Assembly (NCBI RefSeq): GCF_013294025.1
Contig: NZ_JABSNL010000002.1
Span: 372,001-436,000, forward strand
DNA from: Flavobacterium aeripolare
GTDB taxonomy: Bacteria; Bacteroidota; Bacteroidia; Flavobacteriales; Flavobacteriaceae
Reading direction: 5' to 3'
Length of the DNA: 64,000 nucleotides
In this document: positions 9,881-18,183 of the stretch, in pieces
How the letters are laid out: every line of letters starts with the position of its first letter
Position numbering within the stretch: position 1 is the stretch's first letter
Made by a program: the position numbers and the translations under genes
Notes under the pieces: model-generated
Told to the model about the DNA's origin: nothing
Databases searched by the model: none
Seen by the model: only the letters and a program-made list of their open reading frames with translations

Positions 9881-10373
9881 TGTGAATCGCTTATCCCGAT
9901 TTTTGTCGGGATCTAGAGAACCGCGTATTGTAATTTGTAGAAAGCGTGTGAATCGCTTATCCCGATTTTTGTCGGGATCTAGAGAACCGCGTATTGTAAT
10001 TTGTAAAAAGCGTGTGAATCGCTTATCCCGATTTTTGTCGGGATCTAGAGAACCACGTATTGTAATTTGTAAAAAGCGTGTGAATCGCTTATCCCGATTT
10101 TTGTCGGGATCTAGAGAACCGCGTATTGTAATTTGTAGAAAGCGTGTGAATCGCTTATCCCGATTTTTGTCGGGATCTAGAGCACCGCGTATAGTCATTT
10201 GTAGAAAGCGTGTGAATCGCTTATCCCGATTTTCGTTGGGATCTAGAGAACCGCGTATTGTAATTTGTAAAAAGCGTGTGAATCGCTTATCCCGATTTTT
10301 GTCGGGATCTAGAGAACCGCGTATAGTCATTTGTAGAAAGCGTGTGAATCGCTTATCCCGATTTTTATGGGGA
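9878..10373. repeat. array of eight 66-bp tandem repeats, each with two inverted repeats
   Basis: The string GCGTGTGAATCGCTTATC begins at 9878, 9944, 10010, 10076, 10142, 10208, 10274 and 10340, an exact 66-base period; the last copy is truncated near 10373. Each unit can form AAGCG-N7-CGCTT and ATCCCGA-N6-TCGGGAT hairpins and carries a TCTAGA palindrome. Copies differ by few bases: unit 3 has a CCACG change, units 5 and 7 have GTATAGTCATTTG. Unit 6 has TTGGGAT, which keeps the stem through a G-T pair. As 66 is a multiple of three, both strands stay open by accident, giving 22-residue periodic frames. I treat it as non-coding. It fills the gap between icmF and the PfpI gene. Confidence 0.95.
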
Positions 10374-10399
10374 TAATAAGAAATAGTAAAACAAAAAAA

Positions 10400-10421
10400 A
10401 TGCGGAAAGTGATTTCCGCAT
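10400..10421. terminator. bidirectional terminator
   Basis: ATGCGGAAA, loop GTGA, TTTCCGCAT form a 9-bp stem flanked by an A run on the left and a T run on the right. It ends the leftward PfpI gene and shields it from rightward transcripts. Confidence 0.85.
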
Positions 10422-10447
10422 TTTTTTATGGTATTAATTAAGGTCTC

Positions 10448-10993
10448 TTAAACCTGTGGTTGGTGTTTTCCTTCTTTAATTTCTTCCACCATTTTTTTAT
10501 TAAAAGCAGGTAAATCGTCCGGATTTCTGCTAGTGACTAATCCTTTGTCTACTACTACTTCTAAATCATGCCAATCTGCTCCAGCGTTAACTAAATCTAC
10601 TTTTACAGATGGGTATGATGTCATTTTTCTTCCTTTCACCAATCCCGCACTAATTAAAATTTGCGGTCCGTGGCATATTGCTGCTACCGGTTTACCCGCT
10701 TCAAAGAAATCTTTAATGAATGCTAAAGCGTTCTCGTCAGTTCTTAATTTGTCTGGATTGATTACTCCGCCCGGCAATACTAAGGCATCGTAATCAGTAG
10801 CTTTTACATTTTTTAATTCTTGATCTACTGTATAATCTTTACCCCAATCTGTAGATGCCCAGGATTTAATACTTCCACTTTCAGGGCTTACAATATCGGC
10901 TTGCCAACCTTGTTTCTCTAAATATTCTTTTGGTGAACTTAATTCTACTTCTTCAAATCCGTTTGTTGCTAAAATTGCTATTTTCTTGTTCAT
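10448..10993 (-). CDS. DJ-1/PfpI family protein (type 1 glutamine amidotransferase-like)
   Basis: This is a 181-residue cytosolic protein of the PfpI/YhbO branch of the DJ-1 superfamily. The nucleophile elbow AICHGP holds the reactive cysteine, and the early glutamate (GFEEVELSSP) and LPGGVINPD are as in PfpI. Members have been reported as glyoxal/methylglyoxal-acting hydratases or stress proteins, and older records call them intracellular proteases. Which activity applies here cannot be told. Full length for the family, ATG start, single gene with its own terminator. Confidence 0.88.
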   Translation of the reverse strand: MNKKIAILATNGFEEVELSSPKEYLEKQGWQADIVSPESGSIKSWASTDWGKDYTVDQELKNVKATDYDALVLPGGVINPDKLRTDENALAFIKDFFEAGKPVAAICHGPQILISAGLVKGRKMTSYPSVKVDLVNAGADWHDLEVVVDKGLVTSRNPDDLPAFNKKMVEEIKEGKHQPQV

Positions 10994-11122
10994 AGTATTA
11001 TAGTTTGTCTGTTAATATTTTGTTTGATATAAAATTACAAATCATTGCCAGGAACAAATCACAACAACTTATTAAAAAAGAACTAATATTTGTTAAAGCG
11101 AGAATGGAGATGTATTGCTAGT

Positions 11123-11704
11123 TTATAGATTGGAAGTAGCTAATTTTTTCAAGGTAAGGTAGCCAAGATGAATTTGGTCATCATAATAAGGTAAATCACA
11201 ACTAGAAATGATTAGTGCGTACTTTTCCTTATCTGAAGCACTTATAACATCGTTAATGTCATGAAGGTCATCTACATCAATGCCGTATTGCTCATCGATA
11301 TGAGAAGGTGCTCCAGCGATATTGAAATGTTTATAAAAAGTAGATTTTTTCGCTGCTGATATAGCTTTGCTCTTAGTGGGTGCTACAGCTAAGGCTTTAT
11401 AATGGTATTCTTCAAATTCATTTTTCTTATACCCTCCCAAGTTTAAGAAAAATAATTTTTCATCTGTTGTGGAATTACCAGTTGTCTTGTTTGCTACCGC
11501 AATGGTGTGATTCCCCACTTTTGTAATTTGGCGCCAAGCATCTATGTGAATTTTACCTTTGGCTTCAGGCCAAAATAGTTTGATTTCTGAAATTAAATCT
11601 CTCAGATTAGCGGCTATACCAAAAAATATATCGTGCTGTTCCGTTAGTCTTCCTTCTGGTGTGCAGCCCAGTAATAGCATGTATAAATGTACTTTTTGTT
11701 CCAT
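11123..11704 (-). CDS. DUF1543 domain protein
   Basis: The protein has 193 residues and no signal peptide. The N-terminal half (LLGCTPEGRLTEQHDIFFG, then W-rich text) and the second half (FLNLGGYKKNEFEEYHY, then a helix) look like two copies of the DUF1543 unit, a family of unknown function found in Proteobacteria and Bacteroidetes. The -7 box TAGCTTTG ends only four bases before the ATG, so the mRNA is predicted to be leaderless. It stands alone between the PfpI gene and a divergent lipoprotein gene. I cannot suggest a reaction. Confidence 0.8.
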   Translation of the reverse strand: MEQKVHLYMLLLGCTPEGRLTEQHDIFFGIAANLRDLISEIKLFWPEAKGKIHIDAWRQITKVGNHTIAVANKTTGNSTTDEKLFFLNLGGYKKNEFEEYHYKALAVAPTKSKAISAAKKSTFYKHFNIAGAPSHIDEQYGIDVDDLHDINDVISASDKEKYALIISSCDLPYYDDQIHLGYLTLKKLATSNL

Positions 11705-11708
11705 AATT

Positions 11709-11716
11709 CAAAGCTA
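11709..11716 (-). promoter_or_regulatory. -7 box abutting the DUF1543 start codon
   Basis: The minus strand reads TAGCTTTG, then four bases, then ATG. Transcription would start at or within a few bases of the start codon. No clear -33 element was seen. Confidence 0.5.
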
Positions 11717-11789
11717 CAAAGTTTAAGTCAAATATCTTTTGGCACAGTTAATGAATAGTATCAAATGTAACCATTAAAATAAATAGATT

Positions 11790-12287
11790 ATGAAAAAGAT
11801 ATTTACCCTATTAGCCATTGCAGGCGCTTTTATGCTGCAAAGTTGTACTGTTTCAGACGAGATTTATGTAGATAATACGCCTAGAAACGAGGTATATGAT
11901 GTGCCCACTTCATTTACTGCATCGAATAATTACACAAAGCAAATTTTCTTTGATAGTAAATTGTATAATAGCGATGAGGTGCTAGTATACCGTTTAACGA
12001 GAAGCACGCAAAATACTGATGTTTATGAATTACTGCCAGAGTATCACTATTTTAGTGATGGTAGTCTAGATTTTGGGTATGAATATGATTACACCAATCG
12101 TGATGTAAGCATCTACTTAGTTGGAAGAGATTTGCAAACGGTGCCTACTGCATTTAGATTAAATCAAATTTTAAGAGTAGTTGTTGTTCCGGATAGTTTT
12201 GCAAAATCAATCAACAAGAAAAATTACCAAGATGTTATTAATGCACTAGATGTAAAGGATAGCCAAATTAAAACAATCAATTTGTAG
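11790..12287 (+). CDS. small lipoprotein of unknown function
   Basis: This 165-residue protein has a typical lipoprotein signal (lipobox LQSC, C19). The mature part is rich in Tyr, Asp and Asn and looks mostly beta, with no motif that I recognise. It has the general look of small flavobacterial outer-membrane lipoproteins. The gene is convergent with terC and shares a bidirectional terminator with it. ATG 11790 directly begins the signal peptide. Confidence 0.82.
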   Translation: MKKIFTLLAIAGAFMLQSCTVSDEIYVDNTPRNEVYDVPTSFTASNNYTKQIFFDSKLYNSDEVLVYRLTRSTQNTDVYELLPEYHYFSDGSLDFGYEYDYTNRDVSIYLVGRDLQTVPTAFRLNQILRVVVVPDSFAKSINKKNYQDVINALDVKDSQIKTINL

Positions 12288-12305
12288 TAGCTATATTCAA
12301 TTAAT

Positions 12306-12342
12306 AAAAAAGGGAGACTTAATTTTAAGTTCTCCCTTTTTT
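12306..12342. terminator. bidirectional terminator between the lipoprotein gene and terC
   Basis: AAAAAAGGGAGA pairs with TCTCCCTTTTTT, with an inner CTT/AAG pair and one bulged T. A run on the left, T run on the right. Confidence 0.88.
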
Positions 12343-12346
12343 AATT

Positions 12347-13306
12347 TTATTCGAATTCATCAATCGTATTAGGTTTGTTTTTCACCAGAGAGATAATAAT
12401 TCCTGTCGCTAATGATAAAGCAATAAAGGCTAGTGATGCCCATTCTGGTATTTCGATAAAATCATGCAGTAGCATTTTTAAACCTACAAAACTTAGAATA
12501 GCGATCAAACTGTATTCTAAATAACTAAATTTTTCCAGCATGTTTGCTAAGAAAAAGTACATAGAGCGCAGTCCTAAGATGGCAAATATATTTGAGCTAA
12601 AAACTAAAAAAGGATCGCTTGTAATTGCTAATATTGCAGGAACGCTGTCTAATGCAAAAATCACGTCCATTACTTCGATAACAAGTAGCGCTACAAATAA
12701 TGGCGTTGCAGTGTTAATGTGATTTCTCTTTACAAAAAAATGTTCCCCCTCAATTGTATCTGTAATAGGGATGACTTTTTTAATCATTCTAAAAGCAAGC
12801 GAAGTTTTAGGATCAAAATCATTATCATCTTTTGAGAACAACATATTAATTGCAGTGTACAATAGGAATAGTCCAAAAATGTACGTTGTCCATGCAAATT
12901 TGTTAATTAAGATTACACCAAAGTAAATCATAAGACCTCTAAAAACGATTGCACCTAGAATTCCCCAGAATAATACGCGGTGTTGGTACTTTTTTGGTAT
13001 TTTGAAAGCTGCAAAAATAATGGCTATTACAAAGATGTTATCTACGCTCAAAGAAAGTTCGATAAGATAACCAGTGATAAATTTCATTGCCGCCACGGTT
13101 GGCTTCAGCTTGTCAGGATTGTCGATATAGGCATTACTATACAACCAGTAAATCACTCCCGAAAACAAAAAGGAGATTGTTACCCATATTGCGGTCCACT
13201 TACTAGCTTCTTTAGTACCTATTACATGAGGCGTTTTATTAAAGACCCCTAGGTCTAATGCTAAAAACAATAATATAGCGACGATGAAAAAGCTCCAAAC
13301 TATCAT
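12347..13306 (-). CDS. TerC family integral membrane protein
   Basis: The protein has 319 residues and about eight hydrophobic segments. The acidic membrane motifs SLSVDNIFV and EVMDVIFALDSVPA are the TerC signature. TerC family members include the tellurium-resistance protein and the Mn2+ exporters Alx and MeeF, and metal-ion export is the best general guess. ATG 13306 (MIVWSFFIVAIL) is chosen over the in-frame codon at 13354, because a TATCTTTG -7 box at 13333-13340 lies between them and the upstream 16 residues are not family-like. Confidence 0.88.
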   Translation of the reverse strand: MIVWSFFIVAILLFLALDLGVFNKTPHVIGTKEASKWTAIWVTISFLFSGVIYWLYSNAYIDNPDKLKPTVAAMKFITGYLIELSLSVDNIFVIAIIFAAFKIPKKYQHRVLFWGILGAIVFRGLMIYFGVILINKFAWTTYIFGLFLLYTAINMLFSKDDNDFDPKTSLAFRMIKKVIPITDTIEGEHFFVKRNHINTATPLFVALLVIEVMDVIFALDSVPAILAITSDPFLVFSSNIFAILGLRSMYFFLANMLEKFSYLEYSLIAILSFVGLKMLLHDFIEIPEWASLAFIALSLATGIIISLVKNKPNTIDEFE

Positions 13307-13332
13307 GAGATTAATTTTAATAATTACAATTA

Positions 13333-13340
13333 CAAAGATA
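13333..13340 (-). promoter_or_regulatory. -7 box of the terC-family gene
   Basis: The minus strand reads TATCTTTG, a perfect TAnnTTTG, 26 bases before the chosen ATG at 13306. It supports that start over 13354. Confidence 0.5.
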
Positions 13341-13548
13341 CTTTTAGATTTCAATCTTAGAAAATAAAAATACTAAACTTGTAGAGATTGCTTGTGGGTT
13401 GATTTTAAACGAAATACGGTTTTGCTAATTTAAGCTACATAAATGCTATGCTTTTATAATATTTGAACAACTTTTTAATAATATCATAAATTTTGTGGCT
13501 ATACCCTCAAAAAATAGAGGTAAGTTTTAATTAAGGTGATAATTATTT

Positions 13549-13556
13549 TATATTTG
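13549..13556 (+). promoter_or_regulatory. -7 box of the glutamine synthetase gene
   Basis: TATATTTG matches TAnnTTTG, 36 bases before the ATG at 13593. It shows that the longer open frame starting at 13536 is not the real start. The -33 region has only TTTT. Confidence 0.5.
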
Positions 13557-13592
13557 CACTCTATTAACGGGGGTTTAATTAAAAAACAAATT

Positions 13593-15782
13593 ATGTCAAC
13601 AATACGTTTCCAGGCTTTAAGAGAAGCTTCAACAAGAAAACCAGTACAATTCGAAGAAAACGGTAGAAAATCTGCAATTTTTGGTGCGAATGTGTTCAAT
13701 GAGAAAGCAATGAAGCAATATTTGACTTCAGATGCTTTAAAAGGAGTTCAGGGTGCTGTTCAGCATGGGACTAAAATTGACAGAAAGTTAGCAGATTATA
13801 TTGCAATGGGTATGAAAGAATGGGCACTTTCAAAAGGAGTGACTCATTACACGCACTGGTTCCAACCATTAACGGGTGCTACTGCTGAAAAACATGATGC
13901 GTTTTTTGAAACGTCATACGATGGAAGTGATGCTGTTGAAAAATTTGGTGGAGCGCAATTAGTACAACAAGAGCCAGATGCTTCTAGTTTTCCTAATGGA
14001 GGAATTAGAAATACATTTGAAGCCAGAGGGTATACTGCATGGGATCCTACATCTCCAGCTTTTATTTATGGTACAACTTTATGTATTCCTACAGTGTTTA
14101 TTTCGTACACTGGAGAAGCATTAGATAATAAAATTCCTTTGTTAAGAGCATTGTCTGCAATTGATGATGCTGCTACAGATGTTTGTAGATATTTTGATAA
14201 AAACGTAAAGAAAGTGACTGCTACTCTAGGATGGGAGCAAGAATATTTCTTAATCGATAGATCATTAGCAGAGTCTCGTCCTGACTTAATGATGACAGGA
14301 AGAACATTATTAGGACATACGTCTGCAAAAGGACAACAATTAGATGACCATTACTTCGGTTCAATTCCTACTCGTGCTTTAACGTACATGAGAGATTTAG
14401 AGCAAGAATGTATGCTGTTAGGAATACCTGTTAAAACACGTCATAATGAGGTGGCACCAAACCAATTTGAGTTTGCACCCATTTTTGAAGAAACAAACTT
14501 AGCGGTAGACCACAACTGTTTATTAATGGATGTAATGCAAAAAGTGGCTGAACGTCACGACTTGAAAGTGTTACTACATGAGAAACCATTTAAAGGAGTT
14601 AACGGATCAGGAAAACATAACAACTGGTCACTTGCAACAGATACTGGGGTGAATTTATTGAGCCCAAGTAAAACGCCAATGACAAACCTGCAGTTTTTGA
14701 CTTTCTTTATCAATACTATTAAGGCGGTAAATGATCACGAAGCATTGTTGAGAGCAGCAATTGCTACAGCGAGTAATGATCATAGACTAGGGGCAAATGA
14801 AGCGCCACCAGCAATTATTTCTGTTTTTATTGGTGCACAATTAACTAAAGTTTTAGAGGAACTAGAAGGTGTAACTACTGGTAAATTATCTCCTGAAGAA
14901 AAAACTGACTTAAAGTTAAATGTAGTAGGTAAAATTCCAGAAGTAATTCTTGATAATACAGATAGAAACAGAACTTCACCATTTGCCTTTACAGGAAATA
15001 AATTTGAATTTAGAGCAGTAGGTTCTACGGCTAACTGTTCAAATGCAATGACTACCTTAAATACTATTGTTGCAAAACAATTAAAAGAATTTAAGAAAGA
15101 AGTGGATACTTTGATCGAAACTAAAGACATGAAGAAAGACGATGCTATCTTCAATGTGTTAAGAGAGTACATCAAGCATTCTAAGAAGATTCTTTTTGAA
15201 GGAGATGGTTATAGCGAAGCATGGGAAAAAGAAGCTGAAAAAAGAGGATTGAGTAACTTTAAAACTACGCCGCAAGCCTTAAAAGCGAGAGCATCTAAAC
15301 AAGCATTAGACTTATTCTCAAGTATGGGAATTATGAATCATATAGAGGTTGAAGCGCGTTACGAAATTGAATTAGAAGAGTACACTAAGAAAATTCAAAT
15401 TGAAGGAAGGGTTTTAGGAGATATTTCTACTAACCACGTAATTCCTACAGCTATTCGTTACCAAAATACTTTGATCGAAAACGTAAAAGGATTGAAAGAC
15501 ATCTTTGGAGATGATTTTGAAACTATCGCTAAAGAGCAAATCAATATCATTAAGTCAATTTCAAGACACATTGAAGGAATCAATTCAAAAGTTGTAGAGA
15601 TGACAAATGAAAGAAAGAAAGCAAATGTTTTAACAAACGCACAAGAAATGGCTGAGGCTTACTGTGATAATGTTAAACCTTACTTTGAAGTAATCAGAGA
15701 ACACTGTGATAAATTAGAACTTTTAGTTGATAATGAATTATGGACTTTAACAAAGTATAGAGAATTACTATTTACTAAATAA
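13593..15782 (+). CDS. glnN: glutamine synthetase type III
   Basis: This 729-residue cytosolic enzyme condenses ammonia and glutamate to glutamine with ATP. Length and text are those of the GSIII class common in Bacteroidetes (E. coli GSI is only about 470 residues): start MSTIRFQALREA, LGWEQEYFLID (metal-binding Glu), HNEVAPNQFEFAPIFEE, NGSGKHNNWS and NRTSPFAFTGNKFEFR. The C-terminal helical extension is present. It is probably the main ammonia-assimilating enzyme. The gene stands alone with a strong terminator. ATG 13593 is used because the -7 box lies just upstream. Confidence 0.95.
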   Translation: MSTIRFQALREASTRKPVQFEENGRKSAIFGANVFNEKAMKQYLTSDALKGVQGAVQHGTKIDRKLADYIAMGMKEWALSKGVTHYTHWFQPLTGATAEKHDAFFETSYDGSDAVEKFGGAQLVQQEPDASSFPNGGIRNTFEARGYTAWDPTSPAFIYGTTLCIPTVFISYTGEALDNKIPLLRALSAIDDAATDVCRYFDKNVKKVTATLGWEQEYFLIDRSLAESRPDLMMTGRTLLGHTSAKGQQLDDHYFGSIPTRALTYMRDLEQECMLLGIPVKTRHNEVAPNQFEFAPIFEETNLAVDHNCLLMDVMQKVAERHDLKVLLHEKPFKGVNGSGKHNNWSLATDTGVNLLSPSKTPMTNLQFLTFFINTIKAVNDHEALLRAAIATASNDHRLGANEAPPAIISVFIGAQLTKVLEELEGVTTGKLSPEEKTDLKLNVVGKIPEVILDNTDRNRTSPFAFTGNKFEFRAVGSTANCSNAMTTLNTIVAKQLKEFKKEVDTLIETKDMKKDDAIFNVLREYIKHSKKILFEGDGYSEAWEKEAEKRGLSNFKTTPQALKARASKQALDLFSSMGIMNHIEVEARYEIELEEYTKKIQIEGRVLGDISTNHVIPTAIRYQNTLIENVKGLKDIFGDDFETIAKEQINIIKSISRHIEGINSKVVEMTNERKKANVLTNAQEMAEAYCDNVKPYFEVIREHCDKLELLVDNELWTLTKYRELLFTK

Positions 15783-15808
15783 TTTTTAATAATAGTTTGA
15801 TTTGTAGT

Positions 15809-15837
15809 GCCGCTCCGTAATGGAGCGGCTTTTTTTT
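15809..15837 (+). terminator. intrinsic terminator of glnN
   Basis: GCCGCTCC, a five-base loop and GGAGCGGC form a GC-rich 8-bp stem followed by eight T. Confidence 0.92.
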
Positions 15838-16325
15838 GTACTAAATCCTAATGTATTTGTGATGAAAATCCATGAATATTATAATCCTATTTCGAAATTT
15901 TAAATAATTTTAAAATATAGAATACTGCTATTTAGTTGTTTAACACTGATTATAATGTAAAGCATGATTGTTTTAGTCGCATAATTATATATTTGTTAAC
16001 AATTGATTAATGTTAACAATTCATTTCTGATACGAAGTAATAGTTGTCTATGTAGTTCATCGATTAAACACAACACTTCATCGAAAAACAGCTATATAAT
16101 TGGAAAACAGGTGTTTATACGGGGTGTTTGAAGCCGCTATGTTTTCTATCTTTGAAATGTAATAGAAACAAGGACTCGACTATTTGTAGTTAAACAAAAT
16201 GTCTCTATAACAGTTGAAAAGATTCCCAAATCATTTTCAAACCTACTTTAAGATAAAAAGTTTTCCCCAGACTTTTTTGAACCTACATAATAACTTGTAT
16301 TAATAACCAATTAAATATATGTATT
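15838..16325 (+). promoter_or_regulatory. long control region upstream of the curli genes
   Basis: This is 488 bases without an open frame. It holds a direct repeat TGTTAACAATT at 15994-16004 and 16011-16021 (17 bases apart, about 1.6 helix turns) and a promoter with TTTG at 16127-16130, 16 bases of spacer and TATCTTTG at 16147-16154. A leader of roughly 165 bases would precede the first curlin ATG. The repeats sit about 130-150 bases upstream of the promoter and could bind an activator. No other feature was seen. Confidence 0.5.
16127..16154 (+). promoter_or_regulatory. promoter of the curli operon
   Basis: TTTG, 16 bases, then TATCTTTG. The spacer is one base shorter than the usual range but both boxes are perfect. 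It implies a long untranslated leader before the curlin gene at 16326. Confidence 0.6.
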
Positions 16326-17180
16326 ATGAAAAAAGTAATTTTAAGCGTCTCAGCGATGCTATGTGTAGGAGCGGTTTCTTTCGCTCAAAGTAACATGTCT
16401 AATGTTAATCAAGTAGGTAATGCAGATGTTTCTTCTGTTATGCAACATGGTCACAGCAATTCATCAGATGTTGATCAAATTGGAAATAGCAACACGTCTG
16501 AAGTTTCGCAAGGAATCAATCCAGGATCATGGGATGCAAGACGCAACACTGCAGAAGTAATGCAAGATGGTAACAGAAACACGGCATTTATCTCACAAAG
16601 TAACAAAGACAACGAAGCATTTCAAACTCAAACAGGTAACAGCAACAAAGCAACAATTTGGCAAGATCAAATTAATGGAGCACCAGCTGCAACACGTGGA
16701 TCTGATTTGGGAATTCAAGTTCAAACGGGTAACAGAAACGTAGCTACAATCGACCAAGGTACTAACGGAAATGAAATACCATCAGGTACAGCGGTATTCA
16801 GTACTACACAAATTGCAGCTGTAAATGCAGTTCCAGTTCCAGTATCACCAAACTTTAACAATGATGCAACTCAAACTCAAAATGGAGATGCTAACACAGC
16901 TTACGCTAGTCAAGGTGGTGTAGAAAATCATTCTTTTCAAACACAGACTTCTGCAGCAGGTACATCTATGGCAGCAGGGAATGTGTCTAACCATTACCAA
17001 TATGGAAGAAACAACACTGCTACTTTAATTCAAGATGGTAGTAGATTAGTAGACAACACATTGCAAATTGGAAATAGTAACACTGCAATGGTAACTCAAA
17101 ACGGTATGGGACATGTTAGTACTGCTTACTCTAACGGTAACAACAACTCTATTACTGTAGCACAAAATAACGGAATGTAA
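16326..17180 (+). CDS. curlin-repeat amyloid protein, probable major subunit (CsgA-like)
   Basis: The protein has 284 residues, with a signal peptide ending near VSFAQ (residue 21). From about residue 25 to the end it is built of imperfect curlin units of the type Q-x-G-x-x-N-x-A-x(5)-Q, for example QVGNADVSSV, QIGNSNTSEVSQ, QDGNRNTAFISQ, QTGNSNKATIWQ and QIGNSNTAMVTQ. Such units stack into a beta-solenoid amyloid. It is exported through CsgG, encoded downstream, and polymerises on the cell surface, giving biofilm and surface adhesion. It is larger than E. coli CsgA (151 residues), with extra loops between units. A terminator follows, so this subunit is probably made in excess. Confidence 0.9.
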   Translation: MKKVILSVSAMLCVGAVSFAQSNMSNVNQVGNADVSSVMQHGHSNSSDVDQIGNSNTSEVSQGINPGSWDARRNTAEVMQDGNRNTAFISQSNKDNEAFQTQTGNSNKATIWQDQINGAPAATRGSDLGIQVQTGNRNVATIDQGTNGNEIPSGTAVFSTTQIAAVNAVPVPVSPNFNNDATQTQNGDANTAYASQGGVENHSFQTQTSAAGTSMAAGNVSNHYQYGRNNTATLIQDGSRLVDNTLQIGNSNTAMVTQNGMGHVSTAYSNGNNNSITVAQNNGM

Positions 17181-17200
17181 GATTCTGATATTAGCAAGGA

Positions 17201-17234
17201 ATGAGATAACCATAGCGGTTATCTCATTTTTTTT
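17201..17234 (+). terminator. terminator or attenuator between the two curlin genes
   Basis: ATGAGATAACC, a five-base loop and GGTTATCTCAT form a perfect 11-bp stem followed by nine T. No promoter was seen between it and the next gene, so it probably lets a minority of transcripts through. Confidence 0.85.
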
Positions 17235-17252
17235 AATTTTAAAACTCATAAG

Positions 17253-17783
17253 ATGAAAAAGATATTATTAAATTTTATGCTGATTTTATTGTTTTCGTGT
17301 CCATTATTTGCCCAAGAGAAAGAGCAAAACTCCATTTTTAAAAATTATAGTTCTTCTTTATTTGATCAAAAAGAAAATGCCTTTGGGTTATTCTTTCCAG
17401 TAGATAAAAAAATAGTAAGTACTGCTGCAAATTTATCTTCGCAAAGTTCGGCTGTTAATATTGAGCAAATAGGGAACTATAATAGCGCTACAGTTACATC
17501 AAACACTACTAAAGCGGTGATAAATGTGAGTCAAAATGGAAATTATAATGATTATTTTTTAACTGCTTACGGAGATAATCTGACTAAGGACATTATTCAA
17601 AAAGGAAATAATAACAAGATTCATGATTTTTCAAACGCTGCGAATAACAATGTCAACACTCAGATGATCCAGAGTGGTAATAATCAAAGCATAAGAAGTT
17701 TTGGTTCAAATTCTTTGTCCCAAAATATGAAGGTAGTTCAAAAAGGAAATGAAGCAGCAGTAGTAATTATAAATTACAAGTAA
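17253..17783 (+). CDS. curlin-repeat protein, probable nucleator or minor subunit (CsgB-like)
   Basis: This 176-residue protein has a signal peptide (cleavage after about PLFAQ, residue 21), then a non-repeat stretch to about residue 65. At least four curlin-type units follow: QIGNYNSATV, QNGNYNDYFL, QKGNNNKIHDF and QSGNNQSIRSF. The shorter repeat region and the position after the first curlin gene suggest the CsgB role, nucleating fibre growth at the surface, but which protein nucleates cannot be settled from sequence. The next gene starts one base after its stop codon region, so the genes are co-transcribed. Confidence 0.85.
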   Translation: MKKILLNFMLILLFSCPLFAQEKEQNSIFKNYSSSLFDQKENAFGLFFPVDKKIVSTAANLSSQSSAVNIEQIGNYNSATVTSNTTKAVINVSQNGNYNDYFLTAYGDNLTKDIIQKGNNNKIHDFSNAANNNVNTQMIQSGNNQSIRSFGSNSLSQNMKVVQKGNEAAVVIINYK

Positions 17784-17784
17784 A

Positions 17785-18183
17785 ATGATAAAAGTGAAAC
17801 CAATGCTAATTTTAATAGTGCTTTTAATTTCTAGAGCTAACTATGCACAGTTATCAAATACTGTAGTAAAAGCAAAGATTGAAATTGATCAAGCAAATGG
17901 ACTCATAAAAGTAAAGGGAGTTTCAGAAAATTTAAGTGGCATTGTTCAAAGTTTCTCTTATAAGTTGACGGTAATAAAGAAAAATATAAAAAGTAATAAT
18001 ATATCAGATAATGCACAAGAAGGTATTGTCACTTTGGATCCCAATCAAACAAAGATTTTATCAGAAACGCAGTTGAATGCCAATAGCGAAGATGAAATTA
18101 CAATCCTTTTACTTTTCTACGACGAGAACAAGACGCTTATAGGAAAAGATCGTGTAGTGTTAAGTCAAGAAAAAAAAAAGTAG
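17785..18183 (+). CDS. CsgH-like domain protein, probably the N-terminal part of a CsgH-CsgE protein
   Basis: The open frame gives 132 residues with a signal peptide (to about NYAQ, residue 22). The rest resembles CsgH, the small beta-sandwich chaperone of curli systems outside Enterobacteria: SYKLTVIKKN, GIVTLDPNQTKILSE and ITILLLFYDENKTLIGKD. The frame ends in lysines (QEKKK) where ten A run from 18170 to 18179, followed at once by TAG. The CsgE sequence continues in the -1 frame from this run without a start codon. The two are best read as one 241-residue protein interrupted by a frameshift, programmed or not. Confidence 0.75.
   Translation: MIKVKPMLILIVLLISRANYAQLSNTVVKAKIEIDQANGLIKVKGVSENLSGIVQSFSYKLTVIKKNIKSNNISDNAQEGIVTLDPNQTKILSETQLNANSEDEITILLLFYDENKTLIGKDRVVLSQEKKK

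Noticed and set aside
9827..10330. Repeat-encoded protein on the minus strand
   Set aside because: It is a by-product of a stop-free 66-base period, overlaps icmF's end, and the plus strand is open as well.
9878..10373. CRISPR array
   Set aside because: The whole 66-base unit is repeated, with no variable spacers, and no cas genes are near.
13307..13354. Upstream start of the TerC gene
   Set aside because: A perfect -7 box lies between this start and the chosen ATG 13306.
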